64,000 nucleotides of DNA from Swaminathania salitolerans (GTDB lineage Bacteria; Pseudomonadota; Alphaproteobacteria; Acetobacterales; Acetobacteraceae). Shown piece by piece: positions 1-8,237 of the stretch. The notes under the pieces are model-generated. The model did not search any database. It worked only from the letters and a program-made list of their open reading frames with translations, and was not told the DNA's origin. Position 1 is the stretch's first letter, and the number at the start of each line of letters is the position of its first letter. The stretch lies in the NCBI RefSeq assembly GCF_025994315.1, contig NZ_BAQE01000002.1; one strand, 5' to 3'. The position numbers and the translations under genes are program-made.

Positions 1-184
1 GAAGCGTGACATGCGGGTTGTTCAGAAGCGGGATCACCGACTGGATATTCGACCCGCCCGGACCGAGATAATCGTTATCCGCAATGACCAGTTCCTTCGC
101 CGCCTGCGGGGCGGCGTGGAGCGGCGCGGTCGAAGCGGCACCGAAGGCGGCAAGGGCGAGGCTGGCGAAAAAGCGGCGAATCAC
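1..184 (-). CDS. Secreted nucleoside hydrolase-like protein, N-terminal part only
   Basis: The gene runs off the left edge, so only about 61 N-terminal residues are visible. It begins with a GTG codon at 184-182; GGAAGG lies about 8 bases upstream, which decides this start. The N-terminus is a classical signal peptide: basic VIRRFF, an alanine/leucine-rich core, then LHAAPQAA. The mature part starts KELVIADNDYLGPGG followed by NIQSVIPLLNNPHVTLL. In nucleoside hydrolases (inosine/uridine-preferring family) this position carries the Asp-rich ligand loop that binds calcium and ribose, and the spacing from the strand to 'LL..NP.V.LLG' fits. The family cleaves the N-glycosidic bond of ribonucleosides; an export signal suggests periplasmic salvage. 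The call rests on a short fragment, so other secreted hydrolases are possible. Confidence 0.55.
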   Translation of the reverse strand, partial: MIRRFFASLALAAFGAASTAPLHAAPQAAKELVIADNDYLGPGGSNIQSVIPLLNNPHVTL

Positions 185-279
185 GGCGTGTACCTTCCGG
201 ACAAGAGGCAGAAGACGAAAGGAAGCGCGAGAGTTCCTTCGGGAAAGCGCCTCCCGCCTCATCCATGCGGGAGAATCGG

Positions 280-1437
280 TCAGAGGACCAGTGCCGAAAG
301 AAGCGCCTCGAGACGCAATCGTCCTTCACGGGTCGCGATCAGCCTCTCGCGATCGAAGGTCAGATAGCCCTCCTCGAGGGCCGCATCCAGAATCCGCGGA
401 TCGAGACACTCGCCGATTTCCCTGCTCGTGCGCGTCCGGAACGCCGCGCAGGAAATCCCTTCCGTAAGCCGCAACCCCATGAGAAGCGCCTCGCGACCGC
501 GCTCCTCCGCCGAGAGCGGAATTTCCTCGGTCGATCCGCAGCCGCCCTGTTCGACCCGCCCGGCCCAGGGCTCCGGGGCACGATGACGGCGTATTGCCAG
601 AAGGTCGTCGCCGATGGTGAGACGCCCGTGTGCACCGGGGCCGATACCGATATAGTCCTGATACCGCCAATAGGTCAGGTTGTGTCGGCTCTCGGCGCCG
701 GGGCGTGCATAATTGGAGATCTCATAGGGCAGCAGCCCGTGACGTCCGGCAATGTCGGCCGTACGCTCGTAAAGGCGCGCAGCCTGCTCGTCATCGGGCA
801 GATGGAAGCGACCCTGACGATAGAGCGCCTCGAATTTCGTGCCCTGCTCGATGGTGAGCTGATAGAGCGAAAGATGGTCGGAGGCGAGAGAGAGCGCCCG
901 GTCGAGCTCCCCGGACCATTCGGAAAGACTTTGCCCCGGGCGGGCATAGATCAGGTCGAAAGACACCCGCGCGAACAGGCTGCGTGCCGTTTCGAGAGCT
1001 GCAATGGCCTGGGAGGCGGAATGCTCCCGCCCGAGAAAACGCAGCGAGGCGTCGTCCAGGCTCTGGATCCCGAGCGAGATCCGGTTCACCCCGGCCTCGC
1101 GAAACGACGCCAGCTTCGCCCGCTCGACGCTGGTGGGGTTGGCTTCGAGGGTTATCTCGAGATCGGGTTCCGCGTCGAAATATCGCGACGCGTCCTCGAT
1201 CAGGGCTGCGACCGTCTCCGGATCCATGAGGGAGGGCGTGCCCCCTCCGAAAAAGATCGAGCGGAGCGGGCGGCGACCGGTTCGCGCCGCGTCATGGGCC
1301 AGCTCCTTTCGCAGCGCCGAGGCGAAACGCTCCTGGGGGATCGTTTCCCTGACATGGGAGTTGAAGTCGCAATACGGGCATTTCGCCAGACAGAAAGGCC
1401 AGTGCACATAAAGCGAGAGCGGAGCGGCCCCGGTCAG
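280..1437 (-). CDS. hemW: HemW-type radical SAM heme chaperone
   Basis: The product is a radical SAM protein of the HemW family (formerly called oxygen-independent coproporphyrinogen oxidase-like), which binds heme and a 4Fe-4S cluster. The CxxxCxxC motif is visible as FCLAKCPYCDF near residue 16, followed by FFGGGTPSLM and by the HemW-type HN-x-TYW motif and GIGPGAHGR near the middle. From the start chosen here it has about 385 residues, normal for the family. The start is unusual. No ATG, GTG or TTG lies close to the conserved LYVHWPF; a CTG at 1437 overlaps the kup stop codon and has AGGA 7 bases upstream. The nearest ordinary in-frame starts (GTG at 1545 or 1536) would give a 100-base overlap with kup and no ribosome site. 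The gene is therefore translationally coupled to kup. Function is secure; the start is an inference. Confidence 0.9.
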   Translation of the reverse strand: MTGAAPLSLYVHWPFCLAKCPYCDFNSHVRETIPQERFASALRKELAHDAARTGRRPLRSIFFGGGTPSLMDPETVAALIEDASRYFDAEPDLEITLEANPTSVERAKLASFREAGVNRISLGIQSLDDASLRFLGREHSASQAIAALETARSLFARVSFDLIYARPGQSLSEWSGELDRALSLASDHLSLYQLTIEQGTKFEALYRQGRFHLPDDEQAARLYERTADIAGRHGLLPYEISNYARPGAESRHNLTYWRYQDYIGIGPGAHGRLTIGDDLLAIRRHRAPEPWAGRVEQGGCGSTEEIPLSAEERGREALLMGLRLTEGISCAAFRTRTSREIGECLDPRILDAALEEGYLTFDRERLIATREGRLRLEALLSALVL

Positions 1438-3422
1438 ATCGCGATCCTCACGCCGAGCTCGACCACACGATCCGGCGGAATGCGGAAGAACTCCGTGCTG
1501 GGTACCGCATTGCGCACCATGATGAGGAACAGCCACATCCGCCACAGGGAAAGCTTAGGCAGGGTCGAGCGCACAACCAGCTCGCGCGAGACGAAATAGG
1601 AAGCCTGGATGGCGTCGAACTCGATCCCCGCAGCATTCAGCTCCTCGAGTGCCCTCGGCAGATTCGGCATCTCCATGAAGCCGTAGCGGATGATGACGCG
1701 ATGGATATTGGGCGCGAGCTCCTGAACCATGGCACGATGGCCGCGCTCCGCCTCGGGCTGATCGAGATTTTGCACGGTAACGAACAGGACATGATCGTGA
1801 AGGACCTTGTTGTGCTTCAGATTATGCAGAAGGCAGGTCGGAACCGTATCGGGATTTGCCGTGAGAAAAACGGCCATGCCCGGGACACGCAATGTACGCG
1901 ACTGCGGAAGGCGGGCGAGAAACGACGCCATCGGGAGGGAATCGGCCTGCTGACGGGCGCGAACGAGATTGCGTCCTCTGGCCCAGGTGGTCATCAGGAT
2001 CGTGGCGGTCACGCCGATGGCAAGCGGAACCCAGCCGCCATCGGGGATCTTGAGCACGTTGGCCGCAAAGAACGTCCCGTCGCTGAGCAGGAAAAAGCCG
2101 AAAACCAGCCCCGCAACCGGGGCGCTCCAGTCGAAGACACGACGGAACACGACCATTGCCAGCACGGCCGTGCACATGAACGTGCCCGTCACCGCAATGC
2201 CGTAGGCTGCTGCCAGAGCCGAGGAGGAGCGGAACGAAACCACGAGCAGAATGGCGCCGATGGCGAGAACCCAGTTGAAGACGGGCAGATAGATCTGCGC
2301 CTCTTCCTCTGCATTGGTGTGGGTGATGCGCATCCGCGGGAGATAGCCGAGCTGGATGAGCTGACGGCAGAGCGAGAAGCCGCCCGAGATACCGGCCTGA
2401 CTCGCGATGACGGTGGCCATCGTGGCGAGCAGGAGCAGAGGGATCTGCGCCCAGTGCGGGGCGAGATGGTAGAAGGGGTTCTGCAGGGCGGCCGGATCGC
2501 GCAGGAGGAGCGCGCCCTGGCCGAGATAATTCAGGGTCAAGGCGGGCAGGACGAGAAACAGCCAGGCGTAACGGATGGGGCTGCGTCCGAAATGGCCCAT
2601 ATCGGCATAGAGGGCTTCCGCGCCGGTCACGGCGAGCACGACCGAGCCGAGCGCGATGAAAGCGAGCCAGCCGTGATAAAGGACGAACTGCGCGGCGTAA
2701 TAGGGCGAGAGCGCCATCAGGATATGCGGCGTCTGGATGATCGAGTGGATCCCCATGACCGCGAGCGAGACGAACCAGACGAGCATGATCGGCCCGAATG
2801 CCCGGCCGATCTTGCCGGTGCCGAGCGCCTGCGCACTGAACAGCGCGATCAGGATCACGATGGCGACAGGAATGATGATATGAGAGGCCGAGGGCACCGA
2901 GACCTCGATTCCCTCGATGGCCGACAGAACCGAGACGGCCGGCGTGATGATGCCGTCTCCGAAGAACAGACAGGCGCCGCCTATCCCGACGATACCGAAA
3001 AGCCACCGGAATCTGGGCGATTTGCAGACGCGCTGGGCGAGTGACATGAGCGCGATGATGCCGCCTTCGCCGTCATGATCGGCCCGCATCACAAGAGTGA
3101 CGTATTTGATCGTGACGACGATCATGAGCGCCCAGAAGATCAGGCTCTCGATCCCCATGATCTCCCAGCCTTCGGCGGGATGGCGGATGGAACCGACGAT
3201 CTGGACCGAGGCCTGGAAGGCGTAGAGAGGGCTCGTTCCGATATCGCCATAGACCACGCCGAGAACGCCGAGCAGGCCGGCGAGCCCGACCGGGGCCTTT
3301 CTGTGCTGATCGTCGGCGGCGCCGAACTCGCGTATCGGGCCCTGCTCGCCGGCAGCGGTCCGGGGCAAAGGGGTCGAGGCGGGGTCGGGCGAACCTGGCT
3401 GACCGTCAGGCCTGTCTGTCAT
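1434..3422 (-). CDS. kup: Low-affinity potassium uptake transporter Kup
   Basis: A 662-residue inner-membrane protein of the KUP/HAK/KT family, which takes up K+ probably by proton symport. The family signature GVVYGDIGTSPLYA sits at residues 55-68, followed by about twelve hydrophobic segments up to about residue 470 and a cytoplasmic C-terminal domain ending in the typical IPPDRVVELGVRIAI. A proline/serine-rich cytoplasmic leader of about 45 residues precedes the first membrane segment. The length matches the family. It starts with ATG at 3422, and its stop codon overlaps the start of hemW, so the two are probably co-transcribed. Upstream lies a 121-base gap to the yggS-type gene on the same strand. 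Confidence 0.95.
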   Translation of the reverse strand: MTDRPDGQPGSPDPASTPLPRTAAGEQGPIREFGAADDQHRKAPVGLAGLLGVLGVVYGDIGTSPLYAFQASVQIVGSIRHPAEGWEIMGIESLIFWALMIVVTIKYVTLVMRADHDGEGGIIALMSLAQRVCKSPRFRWLFGIVGIGGACLFFGDGIITPAVSVLSAIEGIEVSVPSASHIIIPVAIVILIALFSAQALGTGKIGRAFGPIMLVWFVSLAVMGIHSIIQTPHILMALSPYYAAQFVLYHGWLAFIALGSVVLAVTGAEALYADMGHFGRSPIRYAWLFLVLPALTLNYLGQGALLLRDPAALQNPFYHLAPHWAQIPLLLLATMATVIASQAGISGGFSLCRQLIQLGYLPRMRITHTNAEEEAQIYLPVFNWVLAIGAILLVVSFRSSSALAAAYGIAVTGTFMCTAVLAMVVFRRVFDWSAPVAGLVFGFFLLSDGTFFAANVLKIPDGGWVPLAIGVTATILMTTWARGRNLVRARQQADSLPMASFLARLPQSRTLRVPGMAVFLTANPDTVPTCLLHNLKHNKVLHDHVLFVTVQNLDQPEAERGHRAMVQELAPNIHRVIIRYGFMEMPNLPRALEELNAAGIEFDAIQASYFVSRELVVRSTLPKLSLWRMWLFLIMVRNAVPSTEFFRIPPDRVVELGVRIAI

Positions 3423-3543
3423 TTCTCTTCCAACTCACGGCAAACACGGGACGGACATCGCGCACGAAGACGTGAGCAATTGCGCGCCTGAGCTTTGCCA
3501 TACGATCCTTTCGGCAGCGACCGCAAGCGCGTGATGGTTCGCT

Positions 3544-4233
3544 TCAGGGCGCGGGCCGGTTGCCGAAGATGGCGCTACCCACCCGAACCAGCGTTGCTCC
3601 GTGCTCTATGGCCGTTTCGAAGTCTGCCGACATTCCCATCGAACAGCCCATTAATTCATGTTCATGCGCCAGTTTTGCCAGATAGGCGAAATGGGGCGCC
3701 GGGTCTTCCGCCTCGGGGGGGATGCACATGAGACCCGCCAGACGGTTTCCGAAACGCTGCCTGCACAGTGTGATGAAGCGATCGGCATCCGCCCGGGGAA
3801 CGCCCGATTTCTGGGGTTCGTCTCCCGTGTTGACCTGCACGTACAGGGCAGGAAGGTGCCCGAGGCGATCGCCCGCCCGGCTCAGGGCATCGACCAGGCC
3901 CGGGCGGTCGACGGTTTCGATGGCATCGGCGATCCGGCAGGCGTCCAGAGCCTTGTTGGTCTGCAGACCGCCGATGATGTGCAGTTCGAGATCGGGCCAG
4001 GCGTCGCGCAGGGCCGGGAATTTTTCCCGCGCTTCCTGCACGCGGTTCTCGCCGAACAGTCGCTGTCCGGCCCGGAGGGCTTCCTCCACGGCAGAAGCGG
4101 GATGGAACTTGCTCACGGCCACCAGTTTCGCGGCATCCGTTGCGCGCCCGGCCCGGTCGCAGGATTCGGCAATGCGCGACCTGATCCGGTCGAGGCGCGA
4201 GGTAAGCGTGTCGCTCGAGGGGGCGCTGGACAT
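3544..4233 (-). CDS. YggS-type pyridoxal phosphate homeostasis protein
   Basis: A 229-residue protein of the YggS/PROSC (PLPBP) family, a single-domain PLP-binding TIM barrel without known catalytic activity that keeps free PLP and vitamin B6 vitamers balanced. The PLP lysine is Lys42 in KLVAVSKFHPA. Further family landmarks are FGENRVQEA, HIIGGLQTNK (the family usually has HxIGxLQxNK), LYVQVNTGDEPQKSG, LMCIPP, and SMGMSADFETAIEHGATLVRVGSAIFG. The ATG at 4233 is preceded by GGAG 6 bases upstream; longer readings start inside the divergent promoter region. It diverges from rsmB with only 78 bases between the two starts. Confidence 0.93.
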   Translation of the reverse strand: MSSAPSSDTLTSRLDRIRSRIAESCDRAGRATDAAKLVAVSKFHPASAVEEALRAGQRLFGENRVQEAREKFPALRDAWPDLELHIIGGLQTNKALDACRIADAIETVDRPGLVDALSRAGDRLGHLPALYVQVNTGDEPQKSGVPRADADRFITLCRQRFGNRLAGLMCIPPEAEDPAPHFAYLAKLAHEHELMGCSMGMSADFETAIEHGATLVRVGSAIFGNRPAP

Positions 4234-4311
4234 GATCGGCTCCGCAGGTTGTGTCCGTTCTGATGCGAGAAGGGGTAGCGCGCCGCTTCGCGAAATGCCA
4301 TTGGCAAGGCA

Positions 4312-5574
4312 ATGTCCAAAGCACCTTCCCAGATTCCTGCCGATCCGACCCGCGATCTGGCATTCGATATCCTTTGCGGCGTCGTCGAACACCGGCGCAT
4401 GCTCGAGACCACGCTCGACCGCAGTCCGCTCACCGACCCGCGCGACCGCGCGAGCGCCCATCGTCTTGCGGCGACGGTGCTGCGGCATATGGGCAGCATG
4501 ACCGAGCTTCTCCAGCCGTTATTGCGCCGTGAGCCGCCCGCACCCGTACGCTGCGCACTTCTCATGGGCGTGGCGCAGCTGCGCCATCTCGAGACCCCGC
4601 CCCACGCCGCCGTGGGAACGATCGTCTCCCTGCTGCGTCGCCGGGGGCTCGCACCGTTTGCCGGTCTGGCGAATGCCGTGCTGCGTCGGGTCGCGCGCGA
4701 GGGCGACTCCCTTGCCGAGGGGCTGGATCCGGACAGGCTCGATGTTCCGCCCTGGCTCTGGACGGCCTGGGGCCGACGCGCGCGCGCCATCGCGGCGGGG
4801 CTGCATCGCGAGGCGCCGCTCGATCTCACCATGAGGCCGGGAGCCGAGGCCCCCGACGGCGGAGAGCGCCTCCCGAACGGCAGCCTGCGCTTTCCGGCAG
4901 GCACGCGGGTGACGGAGCTTCCCGGGTTCGAAACCGGTCGGTTCTGGGTCCAGGATGCCGCAGCGTCGATGCCAGCCCGCCTTCTTGCCGCGAGGCCCGG
5001 CCAGAGCGTGATCGATCTTTGCGCCGCGCCCGGCGGGAAGACCGCCCAGCTCGCCTCTGCCGGGGCGAAGGTCGTCGCGGTCGAGCGGGAGGCGGCCCGG
5101 AGCGTCAGACTCAGGCAGAATCTCGAGCGGCTCGGTCTCGAGGTGGAGTGCGTCGTTGCCGATGCGCTCGACTGGAGGCCGGCTGAGCCAGTCGATGCGG
5201 TTCTGCTCGATGCGCCCTGCTCGGCCACGGGCACGCTGCGTCGCCATCCCGACGTGCTGTGGGTCAAGCGGCCGCGCGACGTTCTGGCACTGGCAAAGGA
5301 CCAGGATCGCCTGATCGATGCGGCGGGGGCGATGCTCAAGCCGGGCGGCACGCTGCTTTATGCAGTCTGTTCGCTTCAGGACGAGGAAGGACCGCAGCGC
5401 GTGGCTGCGGCGTGCGAAAGGGGCTGGATCCACGATCCATTCACCGCCGAAGAGCTGGCAGGAATGCCCGAAGCGCTCACAAATGCGGGAATGTTCCGTA
5501 CCCATCCCGGCATGTGGGCCGAACGGGGCGGGATGGATGGATTTTTCGCCGCCCGGTTGCGTAAGAGCAGCTGA
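4312..5574 (+). CDS. rsmB: RsmB-family 16S rRNA (cytosine-C5) methyltransferase
   Basis: A 420-residue RNA m5C methyltransferase. Residues 1-150 form the NusB-like all-helical RNA-binding domain typical of RsmB (DLAFDILCGVVEHRRMLETTL). The C-terminal half is a Rossmann SAM-binding domain: motif I is VIDLCAAPGGKTAQL, and motif IV is LLDAPCSATGTLRRHPDVLW with Cys303. Motif VI is LLYAVCSLQDEEG with Cys353, the expected nucleophile. In Escherichia coli RsmB methylates C967 of 16S rRNA; that exact target is inferred from the family. The ATG at 4312 gives the full NusB-like domain. It leads a plus-strand run, with rpe following after 33 bases. Confidence 0.9.
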   Translation: MSKAPSQIPADPTRDLAFDILCGVVEHRRMLETTLDRSPLTDPRDRASAHRLAATVLRHMGSMTELLQPLLRREPPAPVRCALLMGVAQLRHLETPPHAAVGTIVSLLRRRGLAPFAGLANAVLRRVAREGDSLAEGLDPDRLDVPPWLWTAWGRRARAIAAGLHREAPLDLTMRPGAEAPDGGERLPNGSLRFPAGTRVTELPGFETGRFWVQDAAASMPARLLAARPGQSVIDLCAAPGGKTAQLASAGAKVVAVEREAARSVRLRQNLERLGLEVECVVADALDWRPAEPVDAVLLDAPCSATGTLRRHPDVLWVKRPRDVLALAKDQDRLIDAAGAMLKPGGTLLYAVCSLQDEEGPQRVAAACERGWIHDPFTAEELAGMPEALTNAGMFRTHPGMWAERGGMDGFFAARLRKSS

Positions 5575-5607
5575 GACGCAACATTTCCTGAAAACGATAG
5601 GATCAAC

Positions 5608-6282
5608 ATGTCCCAGCTGAAAACGCCTCTGATCGCGCCGAGCATCCTCTCGGCGGATTTCGCCAATATGGGTGCCGAAGTCGACGCCGTGGTGCGTGAC
5701 GGCGCCGACTGGCTGCATCTCGACGTCATGGACGGGCATTTCGTCCCCAACATGACATTCGGGCCGGGTATGATCGCCGCGTTGCGCAACCGCACGGACA
5801 AGCCGTTCGACGTTCATCTGATGATCGACCCGGCGGATGCCTTCATCGAGGCCTTTGCGAAAGCAGGGGCGGATCACATTCATGTCCATGTCGAGAACAA
5901 CCCGCATGTCCACCGCACGCTTCAGCATATCCGGGCGCTGGGCAAGAAGCCCGGGATCGCGATCTGTCCCGCGACCCCGCCCGAAGCGCTCGAATACGTT
6001 CTCGATCTGGTCGATATCATTCTGGTCATGACGGTCAATCCGGGTTTCGGCGGCCAGAAATTCCTCGAAAGCCAGCTCCCGAAGATCCGCACATTGCGCC
6101 AGATGGCCGATGCAAGCGGCCGGGACATCCGGATCGGCGTGGATGGCGGGATCGATGTGACGACCGCCTCGCGCGCCACGGCGGCGGGTGCCGATATGAT
6201 GGTCGCGGGGACTTCCATCTACGGTCAGGACGACTATGCTGCAGCGATCACATCTCTGCGACAGGCAGGGAGTCTCGTTTAA
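5608..6282 (+). CDS. rpe: Ribulose-phosphate 3-epimerase
   Basis: A 224-residue TIM-barrel enzyme that interconverts D-ribulose 5-phosphate and D-xylulose 5-phosphate in the non-oxidative pentose phosphate pathway, a main carbon route in acetic acid bacteria. All family blocks are present: LIAPSILSADFANM, WLHLDVMDGHFVPNMTFGP (metal and catalytic Asp), VHLMIDPADAFIEAFAKAGADHIHVH, LVMTVNPGFGGQKFLES, and IGVDGGI with the second catalytic Asp, then ADMMVAGTSIYG for phosphate binding. The length is typical. It lies between rsmB and the heparinase-like gene with short gaps on both sides, so co-transcription is likely. Confidence 0.97.
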   Translation: MSQLKTPLIAPSILSADFANMGAEVDAVVRDGADWLHLDVMDGHFVPNMTFGPGMIAALRNRTDKPFDVHLMIDPADAFIEAFAKAGADHIHVHVENNPHVHRTLQHIRALGKKPGIAICPATPPEALEYVLDLVDIILVMTVNPGFGGQKFLESQLPKIRTLRQMADASGRDIRIGVDGGIDVTTASRATAAGADMMVAGTSIYGQDDYAAAITSLRQAGSLV

Positions 6283-6308
6283 GCCTTCCATCTGGAGATC
6301 ATGACGTC

Positions 6309-8237
6309 ATGTTCGGACGCTGGGCGCGTGAAGCTCGTCTTTCATTTGCCCGGTTGCCTCCGAGCCTGCCCGGTATGGCCCGCGCGCCGGATCGCCCCGT
6401 TCATATGATACGGGATATCTGGCCCGGCGATCCTGACCACGGTGCGCTTCTCGTCAGCGGCGCCTGTCGCTTCGAGGGGCGTGCGATCGCCCTGCGCGCC
6501 TATGACTGGGAATATGACGATCTGGCACCCGAGGCCCGGGACTGGCTCCAGAGTTTCACCTGGCTGCGCGATCTGAGGGCGCTCGGCAGCGACGAGGCCC
6601 GGCTCTATGCCCGTGCGATCGTCGGGAGCTGGCTCGACCAGCCTCCGATCGATCCGCTCGTCCTGAACGCGCCGACCGCCGGCGCCCGGCTGGCGGCATG
6701 GCTCGGACATTTCGATTTCTTCGCGGCGACGGCGAATGTCTCGTTCCGTCAGCGCGTCATGGACAGGATTCTGGTCGAAGGACGTCTCGTTTCGATCCTC
6801 CTGCCGCTACCCGAGCAGGGATGGCGCAATCTCACGGCGCTTAAGGGCCTGCTGGCCGCTGCGGTCGCGATACCCTCCCAGACCGGCTTCCTGCAGCGCT
6901 TCCATCGCTATCTCGATCAGGAGCTGGCCCGGCAGATCCTCCCGGATGGAACGCTGCGGGAGCGCAGCCCGTCAGCGCAGCTCGAAGCGGTGCGCGAACT
7001 GACGGAAATCAGCGTCATCATGCGCATGGCCCAGCTTCCTCCCTCCGAAGCGGTCCAGAGCGCGCTCAATCGTCTCAGCCCCGTGCTGCGTGCCCTGCGT
7101 CACGGCGATGGCGGTCTTGCCCTGTTCAACGGCAGCAAGGAACTGGACGACCGCCATATCGACCGCATCATCCAGCATGGCGCGCGTCAGAGATTGCTGG
7201 CCCCTTCCATGCCCGATGGCGGTTTCTGGCGGATCGCTGCGGGCAAGGCGCTTCTTTTCGTGGACGGGGCCGGCCCGCCGCCGACAGGTTACGATCGCGA
7301 CGCCCATGCGGCTCCGCTCGCAATCGAGTTCTCCCATGGGCGGCAGCGTCTCTTCGTCAATTGCGGCAGTGCGGAGACGGGACGGTGGAAGCACGCCCTG
7401 AGAGAGACCGCTGCCCATAGCGCTGTCTGCGTCGAGGGGCAGTCCTGTTGCGATTTCTCGCCCGACGGGCATATCGTGCGCAGACCTGCCCATGTCACGA
7501 TGCAGCATCAGACGCAGGATGGAGCGCACTGGCTCGACGGCCAGCATGACGGGTATCATCCAGGTCACGGAATCACCTGGCGGCGCCGTCTCTATCTCGG
7601 TCCGACGGGGGACGATCTGCGCGGGGAAGAGGTTCTTTCCGGTGAGAGAGAGGTCGCCTTTGCCCTGCGTTTCCATCTGCATCCTTCCGTGCGTGCCGAG
7701 CTTTCTCCGGAGGGAGACGAGATACTCATGATCGCGGGCGGCGCCATATGGCGATTCCGGCAGGAAGGCGGGCATCTGGGTCTCGAGAGAAGTGTCTATG
7801 CGGGAGGGGAGAGACCTGTGCCCTGTTTCCAGATCGTGGTCGGACCGCGCGAGGAGACCGGTCAGATCCGGCCCGCAGCGCCGGGATCCGAAACGCCGGA
7901 TGAGGGTCTCGCCCCCGCGCTCGGTGCGAACGATGCCGGATCCGAAGCCGATCTGCGCTCGGATCCGCCCGTGACCGGGATCCATCGGGATGGAGCGCCC
8001 GACAGCGAGCCTGTCGGCGATACGGGCGGGGTGGGCGAGACCGGCGAGGGCGCTGGCAGCGATCCGGGGGCAATAGATGACCCGGACGAATCGCCGCAGG
8101 AACGGGCCGCCTCCGTGAAAACCCCGCCGGAGACATCCTCTGCCGGATCGGGCGCCGGTCAGAGGGATGGCGCCGTTTCGCCGATCCGACCCGTTCGCAG
8201 GGTCATCCAGTGGGTGATGGAGCATGTTCCGGAATGA
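6309..8237 (+). CDS. Heparinase II/III-like protein with a long disordered tail
   Basis: A 642-residue protein of the heparinase II/III-like family. The N-terminal helical toroid is seen at about residues 60-290 (DWLQSFTWLRDL, RLAAWLGHFDFF). The C-terminal beta-rich domain at about 300-510 contains MPDGGFWRIAAGKALLF, SHGRQRLFVNCGS and HDGYHPGHGITWRRRLYL. Family members act on uronate-containing polysaccharides, but many bacterial genomic copies have no proven substrate. There is no signal peptide, so the protein looks cytoplasmic. Residues about 520-642 are an acidic Gly/Pro/Ser/Asp/Glu-rich tail that ends in a basic amphipathic segment (VRRVIQWVMEHVPE). Its stop overlaps the start of a GT4 glycosyltransferase (ATGA), which suggests a joint role in polysaccharide or cell-envelope chemistry. 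Confidence 0.8.
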   Translation: MFGRWAREARLSFARLPPSLPGMARAPDRPVHMIRDIWPGDPDHGALLVSGACRFEGRAIALRAYDWEYDDLAPEARDWLQSFTWLRDLRALGSDEARLYARAIVGSWLDQPPIDPLVLNAPTAGARLAAWLGHFDFFAATANVSFRQRVMDRILVEGRLVSILLPLPEQGWRNLTALKGLLAAAVAIPSQTGFLQRFHRYLDQELARQILPDGTLRERSPSAQLEAVRELTEISVIMRMAQLPPSEAVQSALNRLSPVLRALRHGDGGLALFNGSKELDDRHIDRIIQHGARQRLLAPSMPDGGFWRIAAGKALLFVDGAGPPPTGYDRDAHAAPLAIEFSHGRQRLFVNCGSAETGRWKHALRETAAHSAVCVEGQSCCDFSPDGHIVRRPAHVTMQHQTQDGAHWLDGQHDGYHPGHGITWRRRLYLGPTGDDLRGEEVLSGEREVAFALRFHLHPSVRAELSPEGDEILMIAGGAIWRFRQEGGHLGLERSVYAGGERPVPCFQIVVGPREETGQIRPAAPGSETPDEGLAPALGANDAGSEADLRSDPPVTGIHRDGAPDSEPVGDTGGVGETGEGAGSDPGAIDDPDESPQERAASVKTPPETSSAGSGAGQRDGAVSPIRPVRRVIQWVMEHVPE

